Below, piece by piece: positions 53,180-61,317 of a DNA stretch of 64,000 bases (position 1 is the stretch's first letter; every line of letters begins with the position of its first letter). The position numbers and the translations under genes were made by a program. The stretch comes from VXYL01 sp965116345. Its GTDB lineage: Bacteria > Pseudomonadota > Gammaproteobacteria > Pseudomonadales > Azotimanducaceae. The stretch is from contig OZ220680.1 of assembly GCA_965116345.1 (NCBI GenBank), forward strand, positions 3,038,001 through 3,102,000, given 5' to 3'. The notes under the pieces are model-generated. The model saw nothing but the letters and a program-made list of their open reading frames with translations. It did no database searches and had not been told where the DNA came from.

Positions 53180-53719
53180 CTAGCGGTGGTCGCGCAGTCT
53201 CAGGCGCAGTGTCCGCCGGGCCCGGGCGAGCAGCGACTCCAAGGCGTCGACGCTTACTTCCAGCACTTCGGCCGCCTCCCGGTTGGTCATGCCTTGACGG
53301 TGGCAGAGCAGGAGGGCCGTGCGCTGGCGCTCGGGCAGTTCGGCGAGTCCTTGGTCGAGCATTCGCACAAGGCGTTCGCGACCGGGTGCCTGTTCCGGCC
53401 CGGCCCCGTCGGCGGCCGTGGTACCGGGATCGAACTCCTCGGTCTCCCGGTGCCGGCGATACGCATCGATGCAGAGGTTGCGGGCGATGCGGTAGAGCCA
53501 CGTCGTGAACTTCACGCGATTCGGTCGCCACGTGCGCGCGCTGCTCCAGACCCGCAGAAAGGTCTCCTGGGCCAGGTCGGCCGCATCGTCCGCATGCCGG
53601 GTCATCCGGTAGTTGAACGCGTGGATGCCGTCGACATGACGCGCGACCAGAACGGCGAAGGCGTCCCCGTCCTGGTGCTGAACGCGGACCATCAACTCCT
53701 CGTCGGTGGCATCGTCCAA
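53180..53719 (-). CDS. ECF-family RNA polymerase sigma factor
   Basis: This 179-residue sigma-70 ECF protein has region 2 (FAVLVARHVDGIHAFNYRMTRHADDAADLAQETFLRVWSSARTWRPNRVKFTTWLYRIARNLCID) and region 4 (LAELPERQRTALLLCHRQGMTNREAAEVLEVSVDALESLLARARRTLR). It has no extra C-terminal domain. It begins at a TTG at 53719 (an ATG lies 9 codons in). It follows the EF-hand gene by 11 bases. The adjacent membrane anti-sigma-like and CnrX-like genes resemble the CnrH/Y/X arrangement for metal or envelope stress. Confidence 0.92.
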   Translation of the reverse strand: MDDATDEELMVRVQHQDGDAFAVLVARHVDGIHAFNYRMTRHADDAADLAQETFLRVWSSARTWRPNRVKFTTWLYRIARNLCIDAYRRHRETEEFDPGTTAADGAGPEQAPGRERLVRMLDQGLAELPERQRTALLLCHRQGMTNREAAEVLEVSVDALESLLARARRTLRLRLRDHR

Positions 53720-53730
53720 CGGCGCGCCGT

Positions 53731-54339
53731 CTAGCGGCTTCGACCCGCGCGCCTCTCGTCGCGGGTGACTAGGCCATCGCCATCCGCATCGAGCATCTCG
53801 AGCCGAGTCACGACCGACGGAAACTCGTCGGGTACCAGCGAGCCGTCGCCGTTTGCATCGAGTCGCGCAAACATCTCCCGGCGGCGTTCGGCGTCGACCG
53901 CGGCGGGCATGTTTTCGTACTCCTCGGTGGAGAGTTGGCCGTCGTCGTCGATGTCGGCGGTCTCGAACGCCTCGCGCCTTGCGGTCCGTTTCCGTTCGTC
54001 GTGTTTCGCTTGGCGCCGATCCTTGATGGCACGTGCTCGGTCACGCCGCTCGCCACGCCGCTCGCCACGCTGCCGCGCCTCGCGTTCACCGGATTGCGCG
54101 CCTTGGCCCAGGCCGGTGAACAGGTGGCGTGGATCCGCGGCGGCGAACTCGTCGGCCGAGACCAGGCCGTCGCCGTCGGTGTCGATCGCCGTGAACCGCG
54201 CTTCCTCCTTGGCCTTGGCTTCGCTCAGGTCGATCGGCATCGTGCCGGGTCGCGTCTGGGCGGAGGCGCTGGTCACGATGGCCGCACTGGTGACCAGGGC
54301 GGCGACCGCGAAGCTCAAGCGATAGTCTGTAAGTCTCAT
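53731..54339 (-). CDS. Periplasmic EF-hand protein with four calcium-binding loops
   Basis: This 202-residue exported protein has a signal peptide (LSFAVAALVTSAAIVTSASA). Four EF-hand loops are visible: DTDGDGLVSADEF, DIDDDGQLSTEEY, DANGDGSLVPDEF and DADGDGLVTRDER. Between the first and second lies a highly basic stretch rich in RxxRGERRDRARAIKDRRQ. It probably binds calcium in the periplasm. As the gene immediately upstream of the ECF sigma factor (11 bases), it may report calcium or envelope state to that system. The ATG at 54339 is chosen because it gives a clean signal peptide. Confidence 0.88.
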   Translation of the reverse strand: MRLTDYRLSFAVAALVTSAAIVTSASAQTRPGTMPIDLSEAKAKEEARFTAIDTDGDGLVSADEFAAADPRHLFTGLGQGAQSGEREARQRGERRGERRDRARAIKDRRQAKHDERKRTARREAFETADIDDDGQLSTEEYENMPAAVDAERRREMFARLDANGDGSLVPDEFPSVVTRLEMLDADGDGLVTRDERRAGRSR

Positions 54340-54371
54340 GGGCTCGTTCTCCGAAGTGATTGCGCTCGTTT

Positions 54372-55406
54372 CTACGTCCAGCTTACGAGTTTCCGTCGCT
54401 CGAGTTCGGTTGGCGCCAGGAGACCCTGGTCGGTCAGGTAGGCCGTGACCAGTTCGCCAGGGGTCACGTCGAACGCCGGATTCCGCGCCTTGACGCCGGA
54501 CACGGCGGGAATCGTGTCGGTCACTTCGGTTGCCGCGCGTTCCTCGATGACCACATCGGTGCCCGTGCGTGTCGCCGGGTCGAGAGTCGATGTCGGGCAG
54601 GCCACGTAGAACGGCACACCGTGGTAGCGGGCGACGATGGCGAGCGCCCGGGTGCCGATCTTGTTGACGGTGTCGCCGTTGGCGGTGACCCGGTCGGCGC
54701 CAACGATCACCAGGTCGACGGCACCCTCCGCCATCAGGTGCGCGGCGGCGCTGTCGCAGATCAATGTGTGGTCGATGCCGGCCTCGGAGAGCTCCCAGGA
54801 GGTGAGCCTGGCCCCCTGCAGCACCGGTCGCGTTTCGTCCACGTAGACGTGGAACGGGATGCCCGCACGATGCGCCATGTACATCGGCGCCGTCGCGGTG
54901 CCGAGGTGGGATACGGCGAGCGCGCCGGCATTGCAGTGCGTCAGCAGGCGGCTGCCGGGCTTGATCAGCCGGGTACCGTGGCGTCCGATGGCCTCGCACA
55001 TGGCGCGATCCTCCGCATGGATCGAGCAGGCCTCATCCACGAGGTCCACCCCGCGTGCGTGCGCGGTGAGCATGCGCTCGACGGCCCAGCCCAGGTTGAC
55101 GGCGGTGGGGCGCGCGCTGCGCAGCACGTCTGCCGCTTCCTCGAGGTCGCCACCGTCACGCCAGGCCATCGCCATGGCGTATGCCGCCGCGACGCCGATG
55201 GCCGGCGCGCCACGCACCTTGAGGTCGCGGATCGCCTGGCAGACTTCGCCGACGTCCTTGTGCTCGTCGAAGACGACCTCGTGCGGAAGCCTGCGCTGGT
55301 CGAGCAGCCACAGATGGCCTTGCTGCCAGCGAATTGGTGCCGTGTCGTTGCCGATGGGTGAACCCGTGAAATCGCATGCTGCCCTGTGTCGGGTAGAGCC
55401 TGCCAC
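54372..55406 (-). CDS. mtnA: S-methyl-5-thioribose-1-phosphate isomerase
   Basis: This 344-residue cytoplasmic enzyme of the methionine salvage pathway converts methylthioribose-1-phosphate to methylthioribulose-1-phosphate. Motifs are RDLKVRGAPAIGVAAAYAMAMA, LLTHCNAGALAVSHLGTATAP with the catalytic cysteine, YVDETRPVLQGARLTSWEL, and DLVIVGADRVTANGDTVNKIGT with the catalytic aspartate. It ends in NPAFDVTPGELVTAYLTDQGLL. The GTG at 55406 fits the family length; the long upstream frame is a shadow of tetR. It is preceded by tetR and followed 32 bases later by the EF-hand gene. Confidence 0.92.
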   Translation of the reverse strand: MAGSTRHRAACDFTGSPIGNDTAPIRWQQGHLWLLDQRRLPHEVVFDEHKDVGEVCQAIRDLKVRGAPAIGVAAAYAMAMAWRDGGDLEEAADVLRSARPTAVNLGWAVERMLTAHARGVDLVDEACSIHAEDRAMCEAIGRHGTRLIKPGSRLLTHCNAGALAVSHLGTATAPMYMAHRAGIPFHVYVDETRPVLQGARLTSWELSEAGIDHTLICDSAAAHLMAEGAVDLVIVGADRVTANGDTVNKIGTRALAIVARYHGVPFYVACPTSTLDPATRTGTDVVIEERAATEVTDTIPAVSGVKARNPAFDVTPGELVTAYLTDQGLLAPTELERRKLVSWT

Positions 55407-55458
55407 TTTGCCTGCTGGGGCGCCACGTCTGCGGGCGCGCCACGGTGAACGCGTCGGC

Positions 55459-56058
55459 TCAATCGGATGGGGAAGACGCCGGCCGGCGGGCAGCCCGCGA
55501 GACCCGCTCCCGATCAAGTCGCAGACGCGGCTTGGCCGGGGACTGCCTCGTCGCCGAACCCTGCCACTCGTGCAGAAAATTGTTCCAGGCATCGTCGAAC
55601 TCGGGGGACGCCGCCCGCCTGCCCGTGACGATGCGGACGAGCTGTGGGAAGGCCTGGGGGAACACCTCCAGGGCCGTGCGTGCGAGGGCCAACAACGCGG
55701 GGTCGGGTGTCGGAGGCTGTTCACCTCGGGCCTGGGCCGCGCGAATGGCATCGATCCGGGTTGCGGCAAGCGTGGTGCGCTCGGACAAACGCACGATGTC
55801 GTCGTCGCCACGTTCGAGGGCTTCGTACATCCACAGCCGGACGAGTTCAGCGTTCGGCGTGCCGGTGGTCAGCCGGTCGGCCAGCACGGCTTCGAACATC
55901 ACGCGTTTGCCGCCGAAGTGGTGATAGATCATCCGCTTGTTCACCTCGGCGCGCGCCGCGATGCGGTCGATGCGCGCCCCGGCGTAGCCGTTGGCCGTGA
56001 ATTCGTCGATGGCGGCCGAGAGGATGTTCCGGCGGGTTTGGTCTGCGTCTCGCGGCAC
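55459..56058 (-). CDS. TetR-family transcriptional repressor
   Basis: This 199-residue regulator has an N-terminal helix-turn-helix: TRRNILSAAIDEFTANGYAGARIDRIAARAEVNKRMIYHHFGGKRVMFEAVL. The ligand-binding part has LVRLWMYEALERGDDDIVRLSERTTLAATRI and a C-terminal arginine-rich tail. Two inverted repeats in the 66-base gap just upstream (56064-56079 and 56107-56122) fit autoregulation. It follows ogt on the same strand, so the operators also lie just beyond the ogt stop. The target ligand is unknown. Confidence 0.9.
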   Translation of the reverse strand: MPRDADQTRRNILSAAIDEFTANGYAGARIDRIAARAEVNKRMIYHHFGGKRVMFEAVLADRLTTGTPNAELVRLWMYEALERGDDDIVRLSERTTLAATRIDAIRAAQARGEQPPTPDPALLALARTALEVFPQAFPQLVRIVTGRRAASPEFDDAWNNFLHEWQGSATRQSPAKPRLRLDRERVSRAARRPASSPSD

Positions 56059-56063
56059 GGAAA

Positions 56064-56122
56064 GTAACTAGATAGTTACCTTTGCTGGAGCCTGCGTCTA
56101 GAGTAAGTAACTAAACAGTTAT
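56064..56122. promoter_or_regulatory. Twin TetR operator candidates
   Basis: GTAACT-AGAT-AGTTAC (56064-56079) and GTAACT-AAAC-AGTTAT (56107-56122) are two copies of one 6-bp inverted repeat with 4-base spacers. Their centres are 43 bases (about four helical turns) apart, in an AT-rich gap before the tetR start. The repeated half-sites and helical phasing support cooperative repressor binding. Confidence 0.8.
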
Positions 56123-56124
56123 AT

Positions 56125-56619
56125 TCAAGCCTTCTGTTCGAACATGCCCGAGTAGCGGCGCTCGAGGTCCAGCAGGTAGCGTTTCGCCGCCAATCCGCCG
56201 CCGAAGCCGGTCAAATCGCCGTCCTGGCCGATCACCCGGTGGCAGGGGATGACGATGGGGAGAGGATTCCGGCCGTTGGCGGCACCGACGGCGCGGATGG
56301 CCTTGGGTTGGCCGATGTCGCGGGCCACTTGGCTGTAGCTACGGGTCTCACCGTAGGGAATCCGCCGAAGGGCCTCGAGGACGTGCGTCTGGAACTCGCT
56401 TCCCTCCGGGTCGATGGCGATGTCGAAATCGCGCCGCTGGCCGTCGAAGTACTCGCCGATCTGGTGCGCGGCATCCTTGAAGGGTTCGTCGGAGCGCTCC
56501 CAATCGGGTGACGGGCCACGAGCCTTGCTGCCGGTGGCGAAGCCGACGACCTTGAGTGCGGCCTCGGAGCCCGCGAGCAGAAGTTGGCCGATTGGACTCG
56601 ACACGAAGGTATAGAGCAT
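56125..56619 (-). CDS. ogt: Methylated-DNA--protein-cysteine methyltransferase
   Basis: This 164-residue suicide repair protein removes alkyl groups from O6-alkylguanine. The active site IPCHRVIG is preceded by AIRAVGAANGRNPLPIV and followed by GDLTGFGGGLAAKRYLLDLE, all standard. The helix-turn-helix recognition part is ALRRIPYGETRSYSQVARDIG. It lies three bases after alkA, and together they form an alkylation-repair operon. Length is normal for Ogt without an Ada regulatory domain. Confidence 0.94.
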   Translation of the reverse strand: MLYTFVSSPIGQLLLAGSEAALKVVGFATGSKARGPSPDWERSDEPFKDAAHQIGEYFDGQRRDFDIAIDPEGSEFQTHVLEALRRIPYGETRSYSQVARDIGQPKAIRAVGAANGRNPLPIVIPCHRVIGQDGDLTGFGGGLAAKRYLLDLERRYSGMFEQKA

Positions 56620-56622
56620 TGG

Positions 56623-57450
56623 CTACTCCTGTCTCCACAAGTGCATCACGGCGTAGGCGCGCCATGGTCTCAACGGTTCCGCCCACTTTCGGGCGACTGC
56701 CCCCTTGACCCCGAGCGCCTTGACGACACCCCAGTCCGTATCGGGAAACGCGTCAGGGTCGCGGGCCACCCGCATGGCAGCATACTCCGCCGTCCACGGG
56801 CCGATTCCCGAAATATCCAAAAGCCCGGCTCGCAGTCCTTCGGGATCTTCGAGCCAACCCGTGCCTTCTCTGGCGACCCGCGCCGCGACTGCCGATATGG
56901 CGCCTCCACGCATCCGCGGCAGACCGATCTCGGCGACGTCGGCCTCGGCCAGAGTTGGCGCATCGGGAAAGCCGCCATCGCCGAACCGGGCGCACAGCAA
57001 TCCTGCCAACGTTGTGGCTCGGGATACACTGACCTGCTGACCGAGGATGGCCCGGACGACGCCTTCGAACGGATCCCAGACACCGGGAACACGAACTCCG
57101 GGCGCGGCGCGGACACGCCGTGCGAGGTCCGGATGGCAGGCCAGATGGTCGTCGATCGTGCCCGGATCGGCCTCTAGGTCGAACAGGCGGGTCAGGCGCT
57201 TGACGATGTCCCCGGTTCGCTCCTGCAGGTGGGGTGGGACGTCGACGTCGAGCGTATCGCCGAGCACCCGGGCTTCAAGCCAGGCACCGGAGCCGAGCCG
57301 ACGCCGGTAACCATATCCGCTCGCCCCCTCCAACTCGGGAAGTGCGCGTCCTTCAAGGAAAGAGAACAGCTGCCGGGCGTTGAAAGGGTTCTTCAAAGGC
57401 AGCCGCAGCGGGCAGGCTTCGGACTGTTCGGCACCCGCTGTCGTCGACAT
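56623..57450 (-). CDS. alkA: DNA-3-methyladenine glycosylase II-like
   Basis: This 275-residue HhH-GPD base-excision glycosylase releases alkylated bases. The N-terminal AlkA-type domain (LRLPLKNPFNARQLFSFLEGRALPELEG) is followed by WDPFEGVVRAILGQQVSVSRATTLAGLLCARFG and the helix-hairpin-helix LLDISGIGPWTAEYAAMRV. The catalytic aspartate is in DAFPDTDWGVVKAL. It ends RPWRAYAVMHLWRQE as in AlkA. The ATG at 57450 is used; the longer frame is arginine-rich and overlaps the divergent gene. It is the first gene of alkA-ogt. Confidence 0.93.
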   Translation of the reverse strand: MSTTAGAEQSEACPLRLPLKNPFNARQLFSFLEGRALPELEGASGYGYRRRLGSGAWLEARVLGDTLDVDVPPHLQERTGDIVKRLTRLFDLEADPGTIDDHLACHPDLARRVRAAPGVRVPGVWDPFEGVVRAILGQQVSVSRATTLAGLLCARFGDGGFPDAPTLAEADVAEIGLPRMRGGAISAVAARVAREGTGWLEDPEGLRAGLLDISGIGPWTAEYAAMRVARDPDAFPDTDWGVVKALGVKGAVARKWAEPLRPWRAYAVMHLWRQE

Positions 57451-57458
57451 GCGTTCAC

Positions 57459-57464
57459 TATAAT
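57459..57464 (+). promoter_or_regulatory. Possible -10 box upstream of the cupin gene
   Basis: A perfect TATAAT lies in the 79-base gap between the divergent alkA and cupin genes, 65 bases before the GTG at 57530. No good -35 hexamer is seen, so it is only a candidate. Confidence 0.3.
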
Positions 57465-57529
57465 GCACGCATCCAGAGCACGCGGCCCGCGTGTTCCGGC
57501 GATGATCGGCTTGAAGCCCGGGACCACCA

Positions 57530-58429
57530 GTGAGCGAACCGCCAGCCATCCTCGAACCGGTGACCGTCGACAAGCCGTGGGGGCGGGAGGTCTGGTACAG
57601 CGGCGTCGAGGAACGCGGTGAGAGCCGGGTGCGAACGGATTCCGGCATCGAGCCGCTGTCGCGCTACCTCGGCGCGCGCGGTCGTACGGATCCCGTCGTT
57701 CTGCTCAAGGCCTTGGAGCCAACGCGCGGCGACCTCTACCTGGAGGTTCACGAGCGCAAGTCCGAGGTCTACATCGTCGACCGTGTCGAAGCGGCGCCCG
57801 GTCGCATGTTGCTCGGCACCTGCACCGACAGGCGGGAAGCCTTGGGCGATGACGGGTTCCGTAGCGCGTTGCTCGCGGCGGCACGGCAGGCCGAGTCGGG
57901 AGCGATGGGTCTCGAGCGGGTCCATGCGTTCATGAACTTGGTCGAACTCCGGCCCGGCGATGTGGTGTCGATCCCACCACACGTACCGCACTCGTTGCTG
58001 CAGGGCGTCCACGTGATCGAGTTCCAGACGCCGGCGTTCGAACGCAAGATCCTGGCGTCCAGCCAACCGGTGGTCACCCAGCGCGGCTGGGACAGCGCCG
58101 ATGCCGCCGCCATCATCGACCTTTCGGGGGCACCGGGAGTGGTACCTAGGGGGCGCGAGGCCGAGCAGGTCTTCGCGATGCCGGGGTTCAAGGTCACCCG
58201 CCTCCGACTGGACGCCGGCTCGAGCTTCGTCGTACCGGCGTGGTCAGTCGGTTGGATCGTGGCGGGTGGGCTGCATGGCGTCGGTTGCGAGTTCGCACCT
58301 CGGTCCGCGTTTCTTGCACCCGAGGCGACCGCGCTCCGAGCCGTCGACGGGGCGGAAGTGCTACTCGGCGTGGACTCGGTCGATGACGGACTCGGGCAAC
58401 AAATGGCGCGTGACGCTACTGCGTCGTAG
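57530..58429 (+). CDS. Phosphomannose isomerase type I-like cupin protein
   Basis: This 299-residue protein resembles bacterial mannose-6-phosphate isomerase-like cupins. VDKPWGREVWYSGVEERGESRV is near the start, LYLEVHERKSEVYIVDRVE carries metal-binding histidine and glutamate, and LRPGDVVSIPPHVPHSLLQGVHVIEFQTPAFE carries a third histidine. The C-terminal half is a second, more degenerate cupin. True isomerases are usually longer, so it may act on another sugar or be a divergent member. The start is a GTG at 57530. An MBL-fold hydrolase gene follows 96 bases later. Confidence 0.75.
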   Translation: MSEPPAILEPVTVDKPWGREVWYSGVEERGESRVRTDSGIEPLSRYLGARGRTDPVVLLKALEPTRGDLYLEVHERKSEVYIVDRVEAAPGRMLLGTCTDRREALGDDGFRSALLAAARQAESGAMGLERVHAFMNLVELRPGDVVSIPPHVPHSLLQGVHVIEFQTPAFERKILASSQPVVTQRGWDSADAAAIIDLSGAPGVVPRGREAEQVFAMPGFKVTRLRLDAGSSFVVPAWSVGWIVAGGLHGVGCEFAPRSAFLAPEATALRAVDGAEVLLGVDSVDDGLGQQMARDATAS

Positions 58430-58525
58430 TCGGGCCGGTCACCGGTATGTTCCAATGCAACTTGGGTTGGGGCAGGAACCGGAGCCTTCAGGCAACCGGT
58501 TCCGCGAGACTTGCCGGGAGGATCC

Positions 58526-59209
58526 GTGGGCGGGGCCGAAAGCGAACTGATCGTCGAACAGATCCAGATCGGACCGATGGCGAACTTCACCTACATCGTA
58601 GGTTCCCGTTCGACCCGGGAGGTGGCTGTGGTCGATCCGGCCTGGGAGATCGACGGCCTGCTGGATCACCTCGCCGAGCACGACTACACGCTGACAGCCG
58701 CCCTCGCGACCCACTACCACCCGGACCACGTCGGTGGCGGCATGGGCAGCCACAACATCGCCGGGGTCTCGGAACTGCTCGCCAAGAGTCCGGTGAAGGT
58801 CTACGCCCACCGGGACGAGGCACCCGGCGTCAGGCGCGTCACGGGAATCTCGGAGTCGGACCTCGTCAAGGTCGACTCGGGCGACAAGCTGTCCGTGGGA
58901 CCCATCGAGATCGAGTTTCTGCACACGCCGGGTCATACCCCGGGATCGCAGTGCTTTCGCATCAAGAACACGCTGGTGTCGGGGGACACCCTGTTCATCG
59001 ACGGCTGCGGCCGCGTGGACCTGCCGGGCTCGGACGCCGAGGAGATGTATCACAGTCTGCAGAAGCTCAAGGCGTTGCCCGACGACACCCTGCTACTTCC
59101 CGGCCACAACTACAGCAACGTACCCAACGCGACGATGGGCGAAACCAAGAAGATGAACGCCTACCTCGCCGTCAAGGATCTGCCGACTTGGCGGCAGATC
59201 ATGGGATAG
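58526..59209 (+). CDS. Metallo-beta-lactamase-fold hydrolase (glyoxalase II-like)
   Basis: This 227-residue hydrolase has a complete zinc site: THYHPDHVGG, HTPGHTPGSQCF, SGDTLFIDGCGRVDLPGSD and LLPGHNY. These match hydroxyacylglutathione hydrolases and persulfide dioxygenase-like proteins. The GSDAEEMYHSL segment after the metal-binding aspartate favours the persulfide dioxygenase/glyoxalase II group. The GTG at 58526 follows GGGAGGA closely; a TTG at 58511 is in frame. It sits 26 bases before the crotonase gene and may be co-transcribed. Confidence 0.87.
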   Translation: MGGAESELIVEQIQIGPMANFTYIVGSRSTREVAVVDPAWEIDGLLDHLAEHDYTLTAALATHYHPDHVGGGMGSHNIAGVSELLAKSPVKVYAHRDEAPGVRRVTGISESDLVKVDSGDKLSVGPIEIEFLHTPGHTPGSQCFRIKNTLVSGDTLFIDGCGRVDLPGSDAEEMYHSLQKLKALPDDTLLLPGHNYSNVPNATMGETKKMNAYLAVKDLPTWRQIMG

Positions 59210-59235
59210 ACAACCACTAGGAGGAGACAGACTCG

Positions 59236-60084
59236 ATGGACACTGGCCAATTCAGGGGCTTCAACGTAGCCATGCGCGATCCCGGCATCGCGTGGTTCCA
59301 GTTCTCGACCCCGGAACGACTGAACGGCATGACCATGACCATCAAGCGCGATCTGGTCGAGGCGGTTACCCAGGCGCAGATGGACAACGCGGTACGCGTC
59401 CTGGTCTTCACCGGCTCCGGGCGGGCGTTCTGCGCCGGGGACGACCTGAAGGGCTACCGCGGCGCGGAGATCGCTGGCTCGCCGCTGGTGCCCGAGATCA
59501 CCCACGGCCACGATAGCGGCATCGGCACCTACAACGTCCTGCGCACGATCTCCCAGCGGGTGAATACCGCGGTACGCAGCCTCGACAAACTCACCGTCGC
59601 CGCCATCAACGGCGTCGCCATCCAGACGGGGTTTTCGTTGGCGCTGTCGTGTGACTTCCGCATCGCCGCCCGGGGCGCCCGGATGGGCAGCGCCACCCTG
59701 CGTTTCGGCCTGCTGCCCGATGAAGGCGGCCAGTACCTCCTGGTGCAACTGCTCGGCGTCGCCAAGACCATGGAGTTCCTGATGAAGAAGAAGATCATCC
59801 AGGCGGAGGAAGCTTTGGAGCTGGGCTTGGTGAGCGAGGTGGTCGAACCGGAAGAACTCGAGGCGGCGACCATGGATCTCGCCACGGAACTCGCCAACGG
59901 GCCCCAGGTATCCATGCGGCTCCTGAAGCGCTCGGTGTACAACGCCGCCGAGATGAACTGGGAGCAGAGCTTGGACGAGATCGCCGCGAAGACGGGTATC
60001 TCGGATCACCACCCCGACTGCAAGGAAGGCGTCCGGGCGTTCCACGAGAAGCGCCAGCCGAAGTTCAACGACTGGTTGGAGTGA
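59236..60084 (+). CDS. Enoyl-CoA hydratase/isomerase (crotonase family)
   Basis: This 282-residue crotonase-fold protein hydrates or isomerises enoyl-CoAs. Oxyanion-hole segments are GRAFCAGDDLKGYRG and AAINGVAIQTGFSLALSCDFRIAARGARMGSATLRFGLLPDEGG. C-terminal KEGVRAFHEKRQPKF is typical. One catalytic glutamate position appears as LLPDEGG, with the acid present. The ATG at 59236 has GGAGGAG eight bases upstream, one of the clearest ribosome sites in the window. The substrate is unknown. Confidence 0.9.
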   Translation: MDTGQFRGFNVAMRDPGIAWFQFSTPERLNGMTMTIKRDLVEAVTQAQMDNAVRVLVFTGSGRAFCAGDDLKGYRGAEIAGSPLVPEITHGHDSGIGTYNVLRTISQRVNTAVRSLDKLTVAAINGVAIQTGFSLALSCDFRIAARGARMGSATLRFGLLPDEGGQYLLVQLLGVAKTMEFLMKKKIIQAEEALELGLVSEVVEPEELEAATMDLATELANGPQVSMRLLKRSVYNAAEMNWEQSLDEIAAKTGISDHHPDCKEGVRAFHEKRQPKFNDWLE

Positions 60085-60125
60085 AACGGGCGACCCCACT
60101 CCGGGCCCACGGCTTTTCCCGGTTA

Positions 60126-60165
60126 GGGCGACCGCGCGCCCTTGCCGGGCGCGTTGTGGTCGCCC
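60126..60165. terminator. Nested hairpin between convergent genes
   Basis: The outer stem GGGCGACC/GGTCGCCC and the inner stem CGCGCCC/GGGCGCG (loop TTGCC) form a long nested palindrome between the crotonase and mdh stops. It combines the GGGCGAC core seen at 986-1068 with the CGCGCCC core seen at 17208 and 34337. A bidirectional terminator is likely. Confidence 0.6.
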
Positions 60166-60183
60166 GTCTTCGCGAGTTGCGGG

Positions 60184-61158
60184 CTAGGATAGTAGCGACG
60201 CCACCAGCTCGCGCTCCTCGCTGAGCTCCGCTTCCGTGGCGTCGAGTTTGGCCCGACTGAATTCGTTGACCGAGAGCCCCTGGATGATCTCCCAGTCGCC
60301 GCCCGCGCACCGTATCGGGTAGGAGAAGAACAGACCCTCGGCGATGCCGTAACTGCCGTCCGATATCACCCCCATGCTGACGATGCCGCCCGTGTCGGAC
60401 ATCCAGTCCCGAACGTGGTCGATGGCGGCGTTCGCGGCCGAGGCCGCGCTCGATGCGCCACGGGCGTCGATGATGGCCGCACCGCGCGTCTGCACCGTCG
60501 GAATGAAGTCGTTGTCGAGCCAGTCCATGTCGACGAGATCCAGCGCCGGCCGGCCGGCCACCGTGGTGTGGTGGAGGTCGGGGTACATGGTCGGCGAATG
60601 ATTGCCCCAGACCGCGAGGCCCTCGATGTCCGCGACCGCCGCCCCGGTCTTCGCCGCCAGTTGTGCGAGCGCACGGTTGTGGTCGAGGCGCATCATGGAC
60701 GTGAAGTTGCGGGCGTCCAGATCAGGTGCGTTGCGCTGGGCGATCAGGCAGTTGGTGTTCGCCGGATTGCCGACCACGAGAACCTTGACGCCACGCGAGG
60801 CACCGTCGTTCAAGGCCTTGCCCTGCACCGAGAAGATCGCCGCATTCGCTTCCATCAGTTCGCTGCGTTCCATGCCCGGCCCGCGTGGTCGCGACCCGAC
60901 CAGCAGCGCATAGTCCGTGCCTTCGAAGGCGACGTTCGGATCGTCCGTGGGCACGATGCCCTGCACCAGCGGAAACGCGCAGTCGTCGATCTCCATGATC
61001 ACGCCGTTGAGCGCACCCATGGCGGGAGGAATCTCCAAGAGCTTCAGGATCAGCGGCTGATCCAGCCCCAGCATCGCGCCCGAAGCGACCCGGAACACGA
61101 GGGCGTAGCCGAGTTGGCCGGCGGCACCGGTGATGGTCACGGTTACGGGCGCTTTCAT
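60184..61158 (-). CDS. mdh: Malate dehydrogenase
   Basis: This 324-residue NAD-dependent malate dehydrogenase interconverts malate and oxaloacetate in the citric acid cycle. The Rossmann start TVTITGAAGQLGYALVFRVASG is followed by LLVGSRPRGPGMERSELMEANAAIF with the mobile-loop arginines. VGNPANTNCLIAQ, FTSMMRLDHNRALAQLA and WGNHSPTMYPD (catalytic histidine) follow. It is of the longer, cytosolic-type subgroup found in many gammaproteobacteria and Actinobacteria. The ATG at 61158 has CAGGAG upstream; a longer frame is rejected. Confidence 0.95.
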   Translation of the reverse strand: MKAPVTVTITGAAGQLGYALVFRVASGAMLGLDQPLILKLLEIPPAMGALNGVIMEIDDCAFPLVQGIVPTDDPNVAFEGTDYALLVGSRPRGPGMERSELMEANAAIFSVQGKALNDGASRGVKVLVVGNPANTNCLIAQRNAPDLDARNFTSMMRLDHNRALAQLAAKTGAAVADIEGLAVWGNHSPTMYPDLHHTTVAGRPALDLVDMDWLDNDFIPTVQTRGAAIIDARGASSAASAANAAIDHVRDWMSDTGGIVSMGVISDGSYGIAEGLFFSYPIRCAGGDWEIIQGLSVNEFSRAKLDATEAELSEERELVASLLS

Positions 61159-61317
61159 GGAATCTCCTGGCAAGGTGAGTCGAGAGGCGGCAATTCTAAT
61201 GCAAGTGCAGGGAACAGGCCGTCGTGAGGAGTGGCCGGGGTGCACGTCCTCGTGTGGCCCGCGCGGCGCGACTTCGTGGTCGAGGACGATTTCGCCGAAA
61301 AAGAGTCGTTTTGCTCG

